Shown: piece by piece, positions 1 through 8,033 of the stretch
How the letters are laid out: each line of letters begins with the position of its first letter
Position numbering within the stretch: position 1 is the first letter of the stretch
Origin: Bacillota bacterium
GTDB taxonomy: Bacteria > Macinerneyibacteriota > Macinerneyibacteria > Macinerneyibacteriales > DSCS01
Assembly (NCBI GenBank): GCA_011048995.1
Contig: DSCS01000058.1
Location: 1-64,000, forward strand
Direction of reading: 5' to 3'
DNA: 64,000 nucleotides
Made by a program: the position numbers and the translations under genes
The notes under the pieces: generated by a model
The model's input: the letters and a program-made list of their open reading frames with translations, nothing else
Database searches by the model: none
What the model was told of the DNA's origin: nothing

Positions 1-1
1 A

Positions 2-38
2 TGTATATTATACTATACATTGTATATTATATTATACA
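2..38. promoter_or_regulatory. Tandem palindromic operator upstream of the HTH-GlmL gene
   Basis: Two copies of the inverted repeat TGTATA-N6-TATACA lie head to tail at 2-19 and 21-38, a 19-bp period, so both sit on nearly the same helix face. The second copy ends two bases before the AGGAGG Shine-Dalgarno at 40-45. The downstream protein begins with a Cro/C1-type helix-turn-helix, so autoregulation is the simple inference. No -35 element is visible because the window begins here. Confidence 0.7.
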
Positions 39-49
39 AAGGAGGGAAA

Positions 50-3000
50 ATGAACGGTGATCGGATCAAGCATTTTAGGGAAGAATCAGGTTATACCCAG
101 GAAAAATTAGCTTCAGAATTAGGTGTAAGCCGGCAGACTGTAGCTCTAATGGAAAGTGGACGATATAATCCTTCACTAAAGATATGCCTTCGTCTGGCCA
201 GTCTCCTCAACCGGTCTTTGGACGACCTTTTCGGTAATGACGGGGGGATTCCTTTAGATAATGAAGACCTTTTGGCCATTTTAGATATTGGAAGCACTGC
301 AACAAAAGCCGTATTGTTGAAACGCAAAGAAGACACATGGGATGTCATTGCAGATTCCTATGTCAAAACTACTGTCGAGGAGCCTGACAACGATGTTACC
401 GCCGGTGTTTTAGAGGCATTGCGAAAAATGAATAAACAGTTCAAAGGCAAGAAATTAGTCACTTCAAGCGGAAAACCGGCGCTGCCTCTGCTGGCCACCA
501 GTTCGGCCGGAGGAGGGCTTCAGATAGCCGTATTCGGCGTTTCTTCAACCGATACGGGTGAAGTGGCGTCTCATGCCGCAAATGGCGCAGGAGGGGTTAT
601 TTTAAGGCGTTTCACAGTGGATGATGAACTTCCTGTCATCGAACGCATGCGTTTTCTGCATGACATTCACCCCGACATGATCCTTCTGGCCGGGGGTGTC
701 GACGGCGGAAATATTGCCAGTGTGATCCGTTTGGCTGAGATCCTGGCTTTATCTGAACCGACCACAAAGTATTCACATCAGGAGCGCCCTCCGGTGGTTT
801 TTGCCGGCAACAAAGGGGCCCGGGAGCTGGCTCTGAAAACATTGAAGGATTTTGACTGTCACGTTACAGAGAATTTGCGCCCGACTCTGGAGACGACAAA
901 TATCTTTCCGGCCCAGTCGACCATCCATGATCTCTTTCTGCATCATGTCATGGAAAAAGCCCCGGGCTATAAAAAGCTGAAAAGATGGGCAGATGACCGC
1001 ATTTTACCTACTCCGGCTGCGGTTGAAAAAATCCTCTCCCTTTACGGAGAGACTCAGCATAAAAATGTTGTGCTGGCGGATATGGGCGGAGCGACGACAG
1101 ATCTGTTCTCCAATATTATCGGGGAGTATAATCGGACAGTAGCCGCCAATATCGGCATGAGCTACTCATTGGGACAAATCTTCAAGGAAGCGGGAGAAGA
1201 AAAGGTCTCTGAGCGCTTTCAGCCTTCTGTGACAGCTGAGCTGATTCGTAATTATTGCGGAAACAAGATGATTTACCCTGTCCGGATCCCCCATGAAGAC
1301 TGGGAGATTCAAATCGAACAGCATATGGCCGTTTTAGGGTTGCAATTAGCCTGGGAACAGCATCAAAAAGCCAATTTTAAGCTGAAACGTGTCGGGCTTC
1401 TCGACCGGAGGCGCAAAGAAGCCGCGTATGACCCTTTTGCAGAAGTCCTTTCGATTCGGGATACGCCGAAACTCTTTCAATACACAGATATCGATCTGTT
1501 TGTCGGGGCCGGAGGGGTTCTTTCCCATGTCCGTCATCAGGCAGAGGCCCTTCATATCCTTATTGACGGTTTTCTACCGGAAGGAGTCACTACATTGGCT
1601 GTGGATCAGGGATTTCACAGTCCTCATTTCGGTATGCTCAGCACTCTTTTTCCCACGGAAGCCCTGGAAGCCTTTGTCCGCTCTAGCCTGAACGAAGTCG
1701 CTTATGTCCTGGCTCCCCTGGGAAAATATGATGAAAAGAAAACAGCACTTACTCTGATTAAAGACGATGGGGCTCTCTCTTCTGATATTCCCTGGGGAGC
1801 CCTTACTTATTACCCCCAAGGCCTGAAAGCCAAAATCGTTTTATCCAAAAACGTCTCTCTTGGGGATCAGCAAGGCGAAATGGCCCTGAATTCTAAAATT
1901 CCTGTTGTCATCGACTGTCGTGGCCGGGGTAAATATTTCAACGGACGCCCCTTTACGGACTATGTGACTCTTTACACTCACGAAACTCCTCCTGTTTGCA
2001 AAGCTCCCACCGTGGACGAAGCACACCATACCCCGGCAGAATATGACAAGACACTTCTTGTCAGGAGACGCCTTCCTTACAAAGGAGAGGTCCTCGTCAA
2101 AGAAGGGGAGAGCGTTCTGCCTGATACCCCGGTAGGAGAAAACAACATGACTCCTCCCCGGGTTTTCCTTGTCGATCTTCACCGCTTACTGGGCTATGAT
2201 GTCAATGCTTCCAATGAGGACCTCAAAGCAGGACTTGTCATCCGTGCAGGAGATAGGGTCTCTTCACACGATGTTATTTTCGACGGTCATATCAAAAAGC
2301 ATAAATATCTGTTGAGGACTCCTGTCCGGGGCCGGATTATGGCTATTGAGGATAACGGGATCATCATCCTGGAAGAAATACAGGATTATTCGGTAAAACC
2401 GGTCACCATCCCGGTAGCCTCGCTTCTGAATACTAAACCCAGACACATGAAGGGGTTTTTGGCTGTCAAAGAAGGAGATTTTGTCGAGAAGGGGATTCAT
2501 CTGGTCAAATTTTCGCCACTCACCAGCAGTTTACGTGAAATGTCTGAATTAAGGGCTCCCGTGACAGGAATCGTTAAAGAAGTGAATGTCATCGAGGGGA
2601 CTGTGACCCTTCAGTATGATTTTGAGACATTCAGGCTGCCCGCTTTTGTCAAAGGAACCGTCAAAGAGGTTATTCCGGGCTATGAAGCCCTGATTGAAAC
2701 CAGTGGAGATGTTCTCAACGGCAGAATCGGTTTCGGCCATGAACATTGGGGTCTCTTGTCTTCGTGGGAAGATCCTGACAAAAAGGGGAAAATTCTTTTC
2801 TTTAACGGTGCCGTAACAAAGGAGCAACTCATCCGATGCCGTGATGAAAATGCCGCCGGGCTGGTCGCCCCGTCCATGAGCCTGACCCATTGGAGAGATT
2901 TCTACGGTGAAGAATTGGGGATTGCCATAACAGGGGATGAAGACATTCCCTTCACCCTGCTTCTCACCAAAGGCTTCGGGGAAGGCGCTTTTGAACAAAA

Positions 3001-3106
3001 AACCCTCGAATTCCTGGAAAGTCGGATATCTCGTTTATCCAGTATCAGCGGGCGTACACAGATCAGGGCCGGAGTGATCCGTCCTTTTCTTCTGGTCAGC
3101 CGGTGA
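50..3106 (+). CDS. XRE-type HTH domain fused to a GlmL/MutL-like ATPase
   Basis: I place the start at the ATG at 50, which follows AGGAGG at 40-45, giving 1018 residues; an in-frame TTG at 20 lies inside the operator and is unlikely. Residues 1-62 are a Cro/C1 helix-turn-helix (GYTQEKLASELGVSRQTVAL). From about residue 78 the protein matches the GlmL/MutL family (glutamate mutase accessory protein, ASKHA ATPase fold): DIGSTATKAVL near 79-89, LADMGGATTDL near 342-352 and VGAGGVLSHV near 485. GlmL proteins are usually about 460 residues; here roughly 400 more follow, including biotinyl/lipoyl-like beta segments. No glutamate mutase subunits are adjacent, so the role may be regulatory. GlmL identity is well supported; function is not. 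Confidence 0.8.
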   Translation: MNGDRIKHFREESGYTQEKLASELGVSRQTVALMESGRYNPSLKICLRLASLLNRSLDDLFGNDGGIPLDNEDLLAILDIGSTATKAVLLKRKEDTWDVIADSYVKTTVEEPDNDVTAGVLEALRKMNKQFKGKKLVTSSGKPALPLLATSSAGGGLQIAVFGVSSTDTGEVASHAANGAGGVILRRFTVDDELPVIERMRFLHDIHPDMILLAGGVDGGNIASVIRLAEILALSEPTTKYSHQERPPVVFAGNKGARELALKTLKDFDCHVTENLRPTLETTNIFPAQSTIHDLFLHHVMEKAPGYKKLKRWADDRILPTPAAVEKILSLYGETQHKNVVLADMGGATTDLFSNIIGEYNRTVAANIGMSYSLGQIFKEAGEEKVSERFQPSVTAELIRNYCGNKMIYPVRIPHEDWEIQIEQHMAVLGLQLAWEQHQKANFKLKRVGLLDRRRKEAAYDPFAEVLSIRDTPKLFQYTDIDLFVGAGGVLSHVRHQAEALHILIDGFLPEGVTTLAVDQGFHSPHFGMLSTLFPTEALEAFVRSSLNEVAYVLAPLGKYDEKKTALTLIKDDGALSSDIPWGALTYYPQGLKAKIVLSKNVSLGDQQGEMALNSKIPVVIDCRGRGKYFNGRPFTDYVTLYTHETPPVCKAPTVDEAHHTPAEYDKTLLVRRRLPYKGEVLVKEGESVLPDTPVGENNMTPPRVFLVDLHRLLGYDVNASNEDLKAGLVIRAGDRVSSHDVIFDGHIKKHKYLLRTPVRGRIMAIEDNGIIILEEIQDYSVKPVTIPVASLLNTKPRHMKGFLAVKEGDFVEKGIHLVKFSPLTSSLREMSELRAPVTGIVKEVNVIEGTVTLQYDFETFRLPAFVKGTVKEVIPGYEALIETSGDVLNGRIGFGHEHWGLLSSWEDPDKKGKILFFNGAVTKEQLIRCRDENAAGLVAPSMSLTHWRDFYGEELGIAITGDEDIPFTLLLTKGFGEGAFEQKTLEFLESRISRLSSISGRTQIRAGVIRPFLLVSR

Positions 3107-3118
3107 CATGACTCTCCG

Positions 3119-3147
3119 TTGACTTTTAGAGAGCCCTGTGGTATGAT
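3119..3147 (+). promoter_or_regulatory. Sigma70-type promoter of the kds-valS operon
   Basis: TTGACT (3119-3124), 17-bp spacer, TATGAT (3142-3147). Transcription would start near 3154, giving a leader of about 45 nt that contains a small GGGG...CCCC hairpin before the AAGGAGG at 3187-3193. Confidence 0.75.
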
Positions 3148-3197
3148 TTCGGTGGGGTCAGACAGGCCCCGTTTACCGTTTGAATGAAGGAGGAATC

Positions 3198-4022
3198 ATG
3201 ACGATTTCTATTAAAAATACGATTTTAGATAATGACAGTCCCTTTTTCCTCGTAGCCGGGCCCTGTGTTATCGAAAGCGAAAAAATGATCATGGATATCG
3301 CCCGGGAGACAAAGGCCATCTGCGACGAGCTTGGCATCTTTTACATCTTCAAGGCTTCTTATGACAAAGCAAACCGCTCTTCATCTGAAAGTTTCCGGGG
3401 CCCCGGCCTTGAAGCAGGGCTGAGAACCCTTGAAAAAGTCAAAAAAGAGTTCGGACTGCCTCTTCTTACTGATGTGCATACAGAAGAACAAGCCCGGGCG
3501 GCAGCCGAAGTCGTGGACATTATTCAGATCCCGGCTTTTTTGTCCAGGCAGACGGACCTGCTTCTTGCAGCAGGGAAGACGGGGATCCCTGTGAATATCA
3601 AGAAGGGACAGTTTTTGGCGCCCTGGGATATGAAACATGCGGCGGAAAAGGTCCTGTCAACAGGAAACCGCCATGTCCTTTTGACGGAACGCGGAGCCAG
3701 TTTCGGATATAATAACCTGATCACTGATATCCGCTCCCTGGTCGTTATGAAAGAGATGGGTTATCCGGTGATCTTTGATGCGACCCACAGCGTTCAACAA
3801 CCCGGAGGGCTGGGTGACAAAAGCGGGGGAAACAGGGAATATGTCTTCCCCTTGGCCAAAGCCGCTTTGACTGTCGGCATCGCAGGGATTTTTATGGAAG
3901 TCCACCCGGATCCCGACAAGGGCCTTTCTGACGGGCCGAATATGGTTCCCCTTAAAGACCTGCGCGCCATGCTTCGTTTTCTTAAACGTCTGGACTCCCT
4001 TGTGAAGGAGATCCCTCTATGA
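3198..4022 (+). CDS. kdsA: 3-deoxy-8-phosphooctulonate (Kdo-8-P) synthase
   Basis: Condenses arabinose-5-phosphate with phosphoenolpyruvate to Kdo-8-P, the first committed step of LPS inner-core Kdo synthesis, in the cytoplasm. The start is the ATG at 3198 behind AAGGAGG; 274 residues is normal for the family. Visible motifs are FKASYDKANRSS, LTDVHTEEQA, NIKKGQFLAPWDM, TERGASFGYNNL, DATHSVQQPGG and LSDGPNMVPL. The N-terminal AGPCVIES has Cys23 where metal-independent enzymes such as the E. coli one carry Asn, and His, Glu and Asp of DATHS, MEVHP and LSDGP supply the other ligands, so this should be the metal-dependent class. Its stop overlaps the kdsD start as ATGA. Confidence 0.96.
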   Translation: MTISIKNTILDNDSPFFLVAGPCVIESEKMIMDIARETKAICDELGIFYIFKASYDKANRSSSESFRGPGLEAGLRTLEKVKKEFGLPLLTDVHTEEQARAAAEVVDIIQIPAFLSRQTDLLLAAGKTGIPVNIKKGQFLAPWDMKHAAEKVLSTGNRHVLLTERGASFGYNNLITDIRSLVVMKEMGYPVIFDATHSVQQPGGLGDKSGGNREYVFPLAKAALTVGIAGIFMEVHPDPDKGLSDGPNMVPLKDLRAMLRFLKRLDSLVKEIPL

Positions 4023-4975
4023 AAAACGCGGCGCGCCGGGTTCTGGATATAGAGATCTCAGCTTTACAGAGCCTTTATGACCGTATTGACAACTCTTTTT
4101 TTCATGCTGTCACTCTTTTGGCCGCAGTAAAGGGAAGTGTCGTCATTACGGGAATGGGGAAATCCGGGCTTGTCGGCAGGAAAATATCAGCCACTTTAGC
4201 CAGTACAGGGACCCCATCCTTTTTTCTCCACCCTGCTGAAGCCTCCCATGGAGATTTGGGGATGGTCCGAAAAGATGACCTTGTCATCGCCATTTCCAAC
4301 AGCGGAGAGACGGAAGAATTGATCAAAATACTGCCTGTCTTAAAGCGTATGGGCATTCCTTTGATCGCCGTCACAGGGAAAAAGGATTCGACGTTGGCCC
4401 GCTATAGCGACGAAGTCCTGGATATCTCAGTTGAAAAAGAGGCCTGCCCTCTGAATCTGGCGCCCACGGCCTCAACGACCATGACATTGGTCCTGGGGGA
4501 TATGCTGGCTATTACACTTCTGGAGGAGAAGGGGTTTAAAGCCGAGGATTTTGCCCTTTATCATCCCGGAGGGTCTTTGGGGAAAAAACTGTTGCTCACT
4601 GTCGGAGACCTTATGGCTTCGGGAGAGGCGGTTCCCAAAGTACGGCCGGATACTTCGTTAAAAGAAGCCATCTATGAGATTTCTTCCAAAGGGAGGGGGA
4701 TGACAGCTGTCGCCGATGCCTCTGATACCCTGTTAGGGATCTTTACTGACGGCGACTTTAAGCGTTTTCTTCAAAAACATGATTCTCTCAACGGCATTCT
4801 TATGAAAGACGTCATGATCCGTAATCCCAAGACTGTCAGCAGCCAAAAACTGGCCGCTTATGCTTTAAAGAGAATGGAAGACTACAATATCACTTCTCTT
4901 GTGGTTGTAGACGACAATCAGATGATCGAAGGAATCATCCATATTCATGATATCCTGAAAGCGGGCGTTTTATGA
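4019..4975 (+). CDS. kdsD: Arabinose-5-phosphate isomerase (KpsF/GutQ family)
   Basis: Interconverts ribulose-5-phosphate and arabinose-5-phosphate, supplying the KdsA substrate next door. The 318 residues contain a SIS domain (about 30-170; GMGKSGLVGRKISATLAS, ISNSGETEEL and the family-typical CPLNLAPTASTT) and two CBS domains (about 200-318). Length and order match KdsD. It overlaps kdsA upstream and kdsC downstream by ATGA, so the three are translationally coupled. The position between kdsA and kdsC favours KdsD over the sugar-utilisation paralogue GutQ. Confidence 0.95.
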   Translation: MKNAARRVLDIEISALQSLYDRIDNSFFHAVTLLAAVKGSVVITGMGKSGLVGRKISATLASTGTPSFFLHPAEASHGDLGMVRKDDLVIAISNSGETEELIKILPVLKRMGIPLIAVTGKKDSTLARYSDEVLDISVEKEACPLNLAPTASTTMTLVLGDMLAITLLEEKGFKAEDFALYHPGGSLGKKLLLTVGDLMASGEAVPKVRPDTSLKEAIYEISSKGRGMTAVADASDTLLGIFTDGDFKRFLQKHDSLNGILMKDVMIRNPKTVSSQKLAAYALKRMEDYNITSLVVVDDNQMIEGIIHIHDILKAGVL

Positions 4976-5478
4976 CTTTTGAAGAGCAATTAAAAAAAAT
5001 AAGACTTCTTATCCTGGATGTGGACGGTGTTTTAACAGACGGGTCCCTTTATATGGATGAAGAGGGGCATGAATACAAAGCGTTTCATTCCCGTGACGGG
5101 CTGGGTATCAAAATGCTTGTCCGTGAAGGGATCATCTGCGCGATCATCACCGGCCGACATTCGGGTGTCGTCGAAAAAAGAGCCCGCGACCTGGAGATCT
5201 CTGAAGTCCATCAGGGAGTCAAAGATAAGTTGGCCGTCTATGAGTCATTAAAAGAGAAATACAAGTTAACTGACGACGAGACCGCTTGCGTCGGCGATGA
5301 TATCCCCGAACTGGAGATCTTCCGCCGGGCCGGAGTGGGCTTTGCCGTCTCCGACGGCCATTTCCTGCTGAAACAGGAAGCCGATTATATCACCCGCCTT
5401 CCCGGAGGTCGGGGGGCCGTTCGGGAGATCAGCGACATGATCCTGAAGGCCCGCAACACAGACTTGTTTATCCCATGA
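4972..5478 (+). CDS. kdsC: Kdo-8-phosphate phosphatase (HAD family, subclass C0)
   Basis: Hydrolyses Kdo-8-P to Kdo, completing the pathway begun by the two upstream genes. The 168 residues form a capless HAD phosphatase: nucleophile motif ILDVDGVLTDG (residues 13-23), motif II ITGR, and acidic motif CVGDDIPEL. The small size and SRDGLGIKML segment are typical of KdsC tetramers. It starts within the kdsD stop (ATGA) and ends 24 nt before valS. Confidence 0.95.
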   Translation: MTFEEQLKKIRLLILDVDGVLTDGSLYMDEEGHEYKAFHSRDGLGIKMLVREGIICAIITGRHSGVVEKRARDLEISEVHQGVKDKLAVYESLKEKYKLTDDETACVGDDIPELEIFRRAGVGFAVSDGHFLLKQEADYITRLPGGRGAVREISDMILKARNTDLFIP

Positions 5479-5502
5479 ACATCACTTTGAGGAGGAACCA
5501 CG

Positions 5503-7938
5503 ATGAAAGAGCTGCCTAAGTACTACGGCGGATTGGAAGCAGAAAAAAAATGGCAACGGTTTTGGGAAGAAAAGAGAATCTTTTCCTTTAATGAAAATAA
5601 GGATAAGCCTGTCTATTCGGTCGATACGCCTCCGCCCACTGTTTCGGGGCAATTGCATATCGGACATGTCTTTTCTTATACACAAGCTGAGATCATGACA
5701 CGATACAAACGCATGCGGGGTTTTCAGGTCTTCTATCCCTTCGGATTTGACGATAACGGCCTTCCAACGGAGCGATTGGTCGAAAAAAAACTCAAAAAGT
5801 CAGCCTCTTCTCTGGACAGGGAAGAGTTTATTGCTCATTGTCTTGAGGTTTCGGCTGATGTGGAGAAAGAATTCAAGGAATTATGGCAAAGCCTGGGCTT
5901 TTCAGCCGATTGGGGCCAGCTTTATTCCACCATCGACGAACGATCCCGGCGTATTTCCCAACGTTCCTTTATCGATTTATTTGAGAAAGGACATGTGGTC
6001 CATAAGGCGACTCCGGCCCTTTATTGCCCCTATTGCAGGACCACAGTCGCTCAGGCGGAGACAGAAGACAAGGAATTCGATTCCGAATTTGTGGATCTTG
6101 CCTTTACTCTTGAAACAGGGGAAGAACTCATCATTTCCACGACCCGCCCCGAGCTTCTCCCGGCCCTGACAGCTGTTTTTGTTCATCCCGAAGACACCCG
6201 CTACTCCGGATTTCACAATATGAGCGTCAAACCGCCTCTTTTCGATATCTCCGTGGCTTTACTGTCTGATGAAAAAGTCGATATTGAAAAAGGGTCAGGA
6301 GCCGTCATGTGTTGCACATTCGGAGATTCCACTGATGTGGAATGGTATCATACCCACGCCTTGGAATTACGCCAGGCCATTGATGAAAATGGCCGTATGA
6401 ACGAACTGGCCGGGCCTTATCAGGGAATGAAAGTCAAAGAAGCCCGTCAGGCGATCATCAAGGACCTGGAAGAGGGCGGATATATCCGCGGCAGGCGCCA
6501 GATCACGCATCCGGTAAACACCCATGACCGCTGCGGAAGAGAAATGGAATTTATTGTCAAAAAGCAATGGTTCATTAAAATCCTTGAAAAAAAAGAGGAA
6601 CTGATTCAGCTGGCTGACACGATCAACTGGTATCCTGAGTTCATGAAAGAGCGTTATATTCATTGGGTCTCTAACTTAAAATGGGATTGGGGGATCTCGC
6701 GGCAAAGATATTTCGGTGTTCCTTTTCCCCTTTGGTACTGTGCTGAATGCGGCGCCCCTGTCACCGCTGACAAAAACGATCTGCCGGTCAATCCCATGAC
6801 AGATTCACCGAATCAACCATGCCCGGCCTGCGGAAACCGGTCTTTTATACCGGAAAAAGATGTTCTGGATACATGGGCGACCTCTTCAGTCACACCCCAG
6901 ATCAACGGGAAATGGGGAGAACCCGATGACCGCATGGATCAGATCTTCCCCATGGACCTGCGTCCCCAGGCCCATGATATCATCCGGACATGGGCTTTTT
7001 ATACCATTGTCAAAAGTTATTATCATCATGGTCAGGCTCCCTGGAAAAACATCATGATCTCAGGGCACAGCCTGGACCCCGAACGCAAGAAGATATCAAA
7101 ATCAAAAGGGAATGTCGGCCAGACCCCTCAGGCCCTGGTCGCCCAGTACACTGCAGACCCTGTCCGTTACTGGACCGCCGGGTCACGCCTGGGGATGGAC
7201 ACCTTTTTCTCGGAAGATGTGCTCAAAGACGGGCGTAAATTGGTGACAAAACTCTGGAACGCCTCCAAATTCGTCCTTATGAACCTGGAAGGGTATTCCG
7301 GAGAGAAAGGGGGAACACTTAACACCGTTGATGAGTGGATCCTCCAGTCTTTGCGCCGAACAGTTAAAACGGCAACAGATTATATGGAGCGTTATGAATA
7401 TGGATTGGCTCTGCAGCACATCGAATCCTTTTTCTGGAAAGACCTCTGCGACAATTACATCGAATTGGTAAAAGGAAAGATCAAAGAGGGAACAGAAGAT
7501 GAAAGAAAAGGCAGCCAATGGACACTTTTCACAGTCCTTTACGGGACACTGCGCCTATTCGCTCCCTTTGTGCCCCATATCACAGAAGAGATATACCAGC
7601 TCTATTTTGCAGACTTTATCAAAGAGATCTCTATCCACCTTGCCCCATGGCCTCTGCCTGAAGACTTCCCGGCCTTTGAAAAAGCCGAAGAGCCCGGGAA
7701 AAAGATTTTGGCGTATGTGGAATTTATACGCAAAGCAAAATCGGAAAACAAGCTCTCTCTGGCTTATCCCATTGCTGTGCTTGATGATCAAGGCTACGGA
7801 GAAAAGCATTTTAAAAACAATGTCCTTAAACAGATCGATTCTCTTCTGAAGATCGAAAAACGCGGGCCGTTAAAAGAAAGCGATGCACAGGGCGGTGACG
7901 CCGAACTTGTCTTTAACATAAAATGGGGGGAGCGTTAA
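5503..7938 (+). CDS. valS: Valyl-tRNA synthetase, short (type 2, archaeal-like) form
   Basis: Charges tRNA-Val. The 811 residues carry a class I HIGH motif (GQLHIGHVFSYTQ), a CP1 editing domain, KKISKSKGNVGQTP as the KMSKS loop, and an anticodon-binding domain. Typical bacterial ValS is 880-950 residues with a C-terminal coiled-coil arm; this one ends without it. Length and PPTVSGQLHIGH / FGFDDNGLPTE segments resemble the type 2 group known from archaea, Rickettsia and some other bacteria. The CxxC...CxxC pattern near residues 410-450 looks like a zinc knuckle. An SD (GAGGAGG) lies about 9 nt upstream of the ATG. It is the last gene before a terminator. Two tRNA-Val genes lie at 25.4-25.6 kb. 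Confidence 0.95.
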   Translation: MKELPKYYGGLEAEKKWQRFWEEKRIFSFNENKDKPVYSVDTPPPTVSGQLHIGHVFSYTQAEIMTRYKRMRGFQVFYPFGFDDNGLPTERLVEKKLKKSASSLDREEFIAHCLEVSADVEKEFKELWQSLGFSADWGQLYSTIDERSRRISQRSFIDLFEKGHVVHKATPALYCPYCRTTVAQAETEDKEFDSEFVDLAFTLETGEELIISTTRPELLPALTAVFVHPEDTRYSGFHNMSVKPPLFDISVALLSDEKVDIEKGSGAVMCCTFGDSTDVEWYHTHALELRQAIDENGRMNELAGPYQGMKVKEARQAIIKDLEEGGYIRGRRQITHPVNTHDRCGREMEFIVKKQWFIKILEKKEELIQLADTINWYPEFMKERYIHWVSNLKWDWGISRQRYFGVPFPLWYCAECGAPVTADKNDLPVNPMTDSPNQPCPACGNRSFIPEKDVLDTWATSSVTPQINGKWGEPDDRMDQIFPMDLRPQAHDIIRTWAFYTIVKSYYHHGQAPWKNIMISGHSLDPERKKISKSKGNVGQTPQALVAQYTADPVRYWTAGSRLGMDTFFSEDVLKDGRKLVTKLWNASKFVLMNLEGYSGEKGGTLNTVDEWILQSLRRTVKTATDYMERYEYGLALQHIESFFWKDLCDNYIELVKGKIKEGTEDERKGSQWTLFTVLYGTLRLFAPFVPHITEEIYQLYFADFIKEISIHLAPWPLPEDFPAFEKAEEPGKKILAYVEFIRKAKSENKLSLAYPIAVLDDQGYGEKHFKNNVLKQIDSLLKIEKRGPLKESDAQGGDAELVFNIKWGER

Positions 7939-7955
7939 GCTCCCCTTTATTTCTT
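7925..7955 (+). terminator. Rho-independent terminator of the kds-valS operon
   Basis: GGGGAGC (7927-7933), loop GTTAA, GCTCCCC (7939-7945), then TTTATTTCTT. The valS stop codon lies in the loop. Confidence 0.85.
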
Positions 7956-8033
7956 CTCAAAAACAAGTTATACTCAATGAAAACGGGCGGGGGCGGTTAA
8001 GCGCCGGGCCTGCCATCAGAAAAGCGAGTTAAT

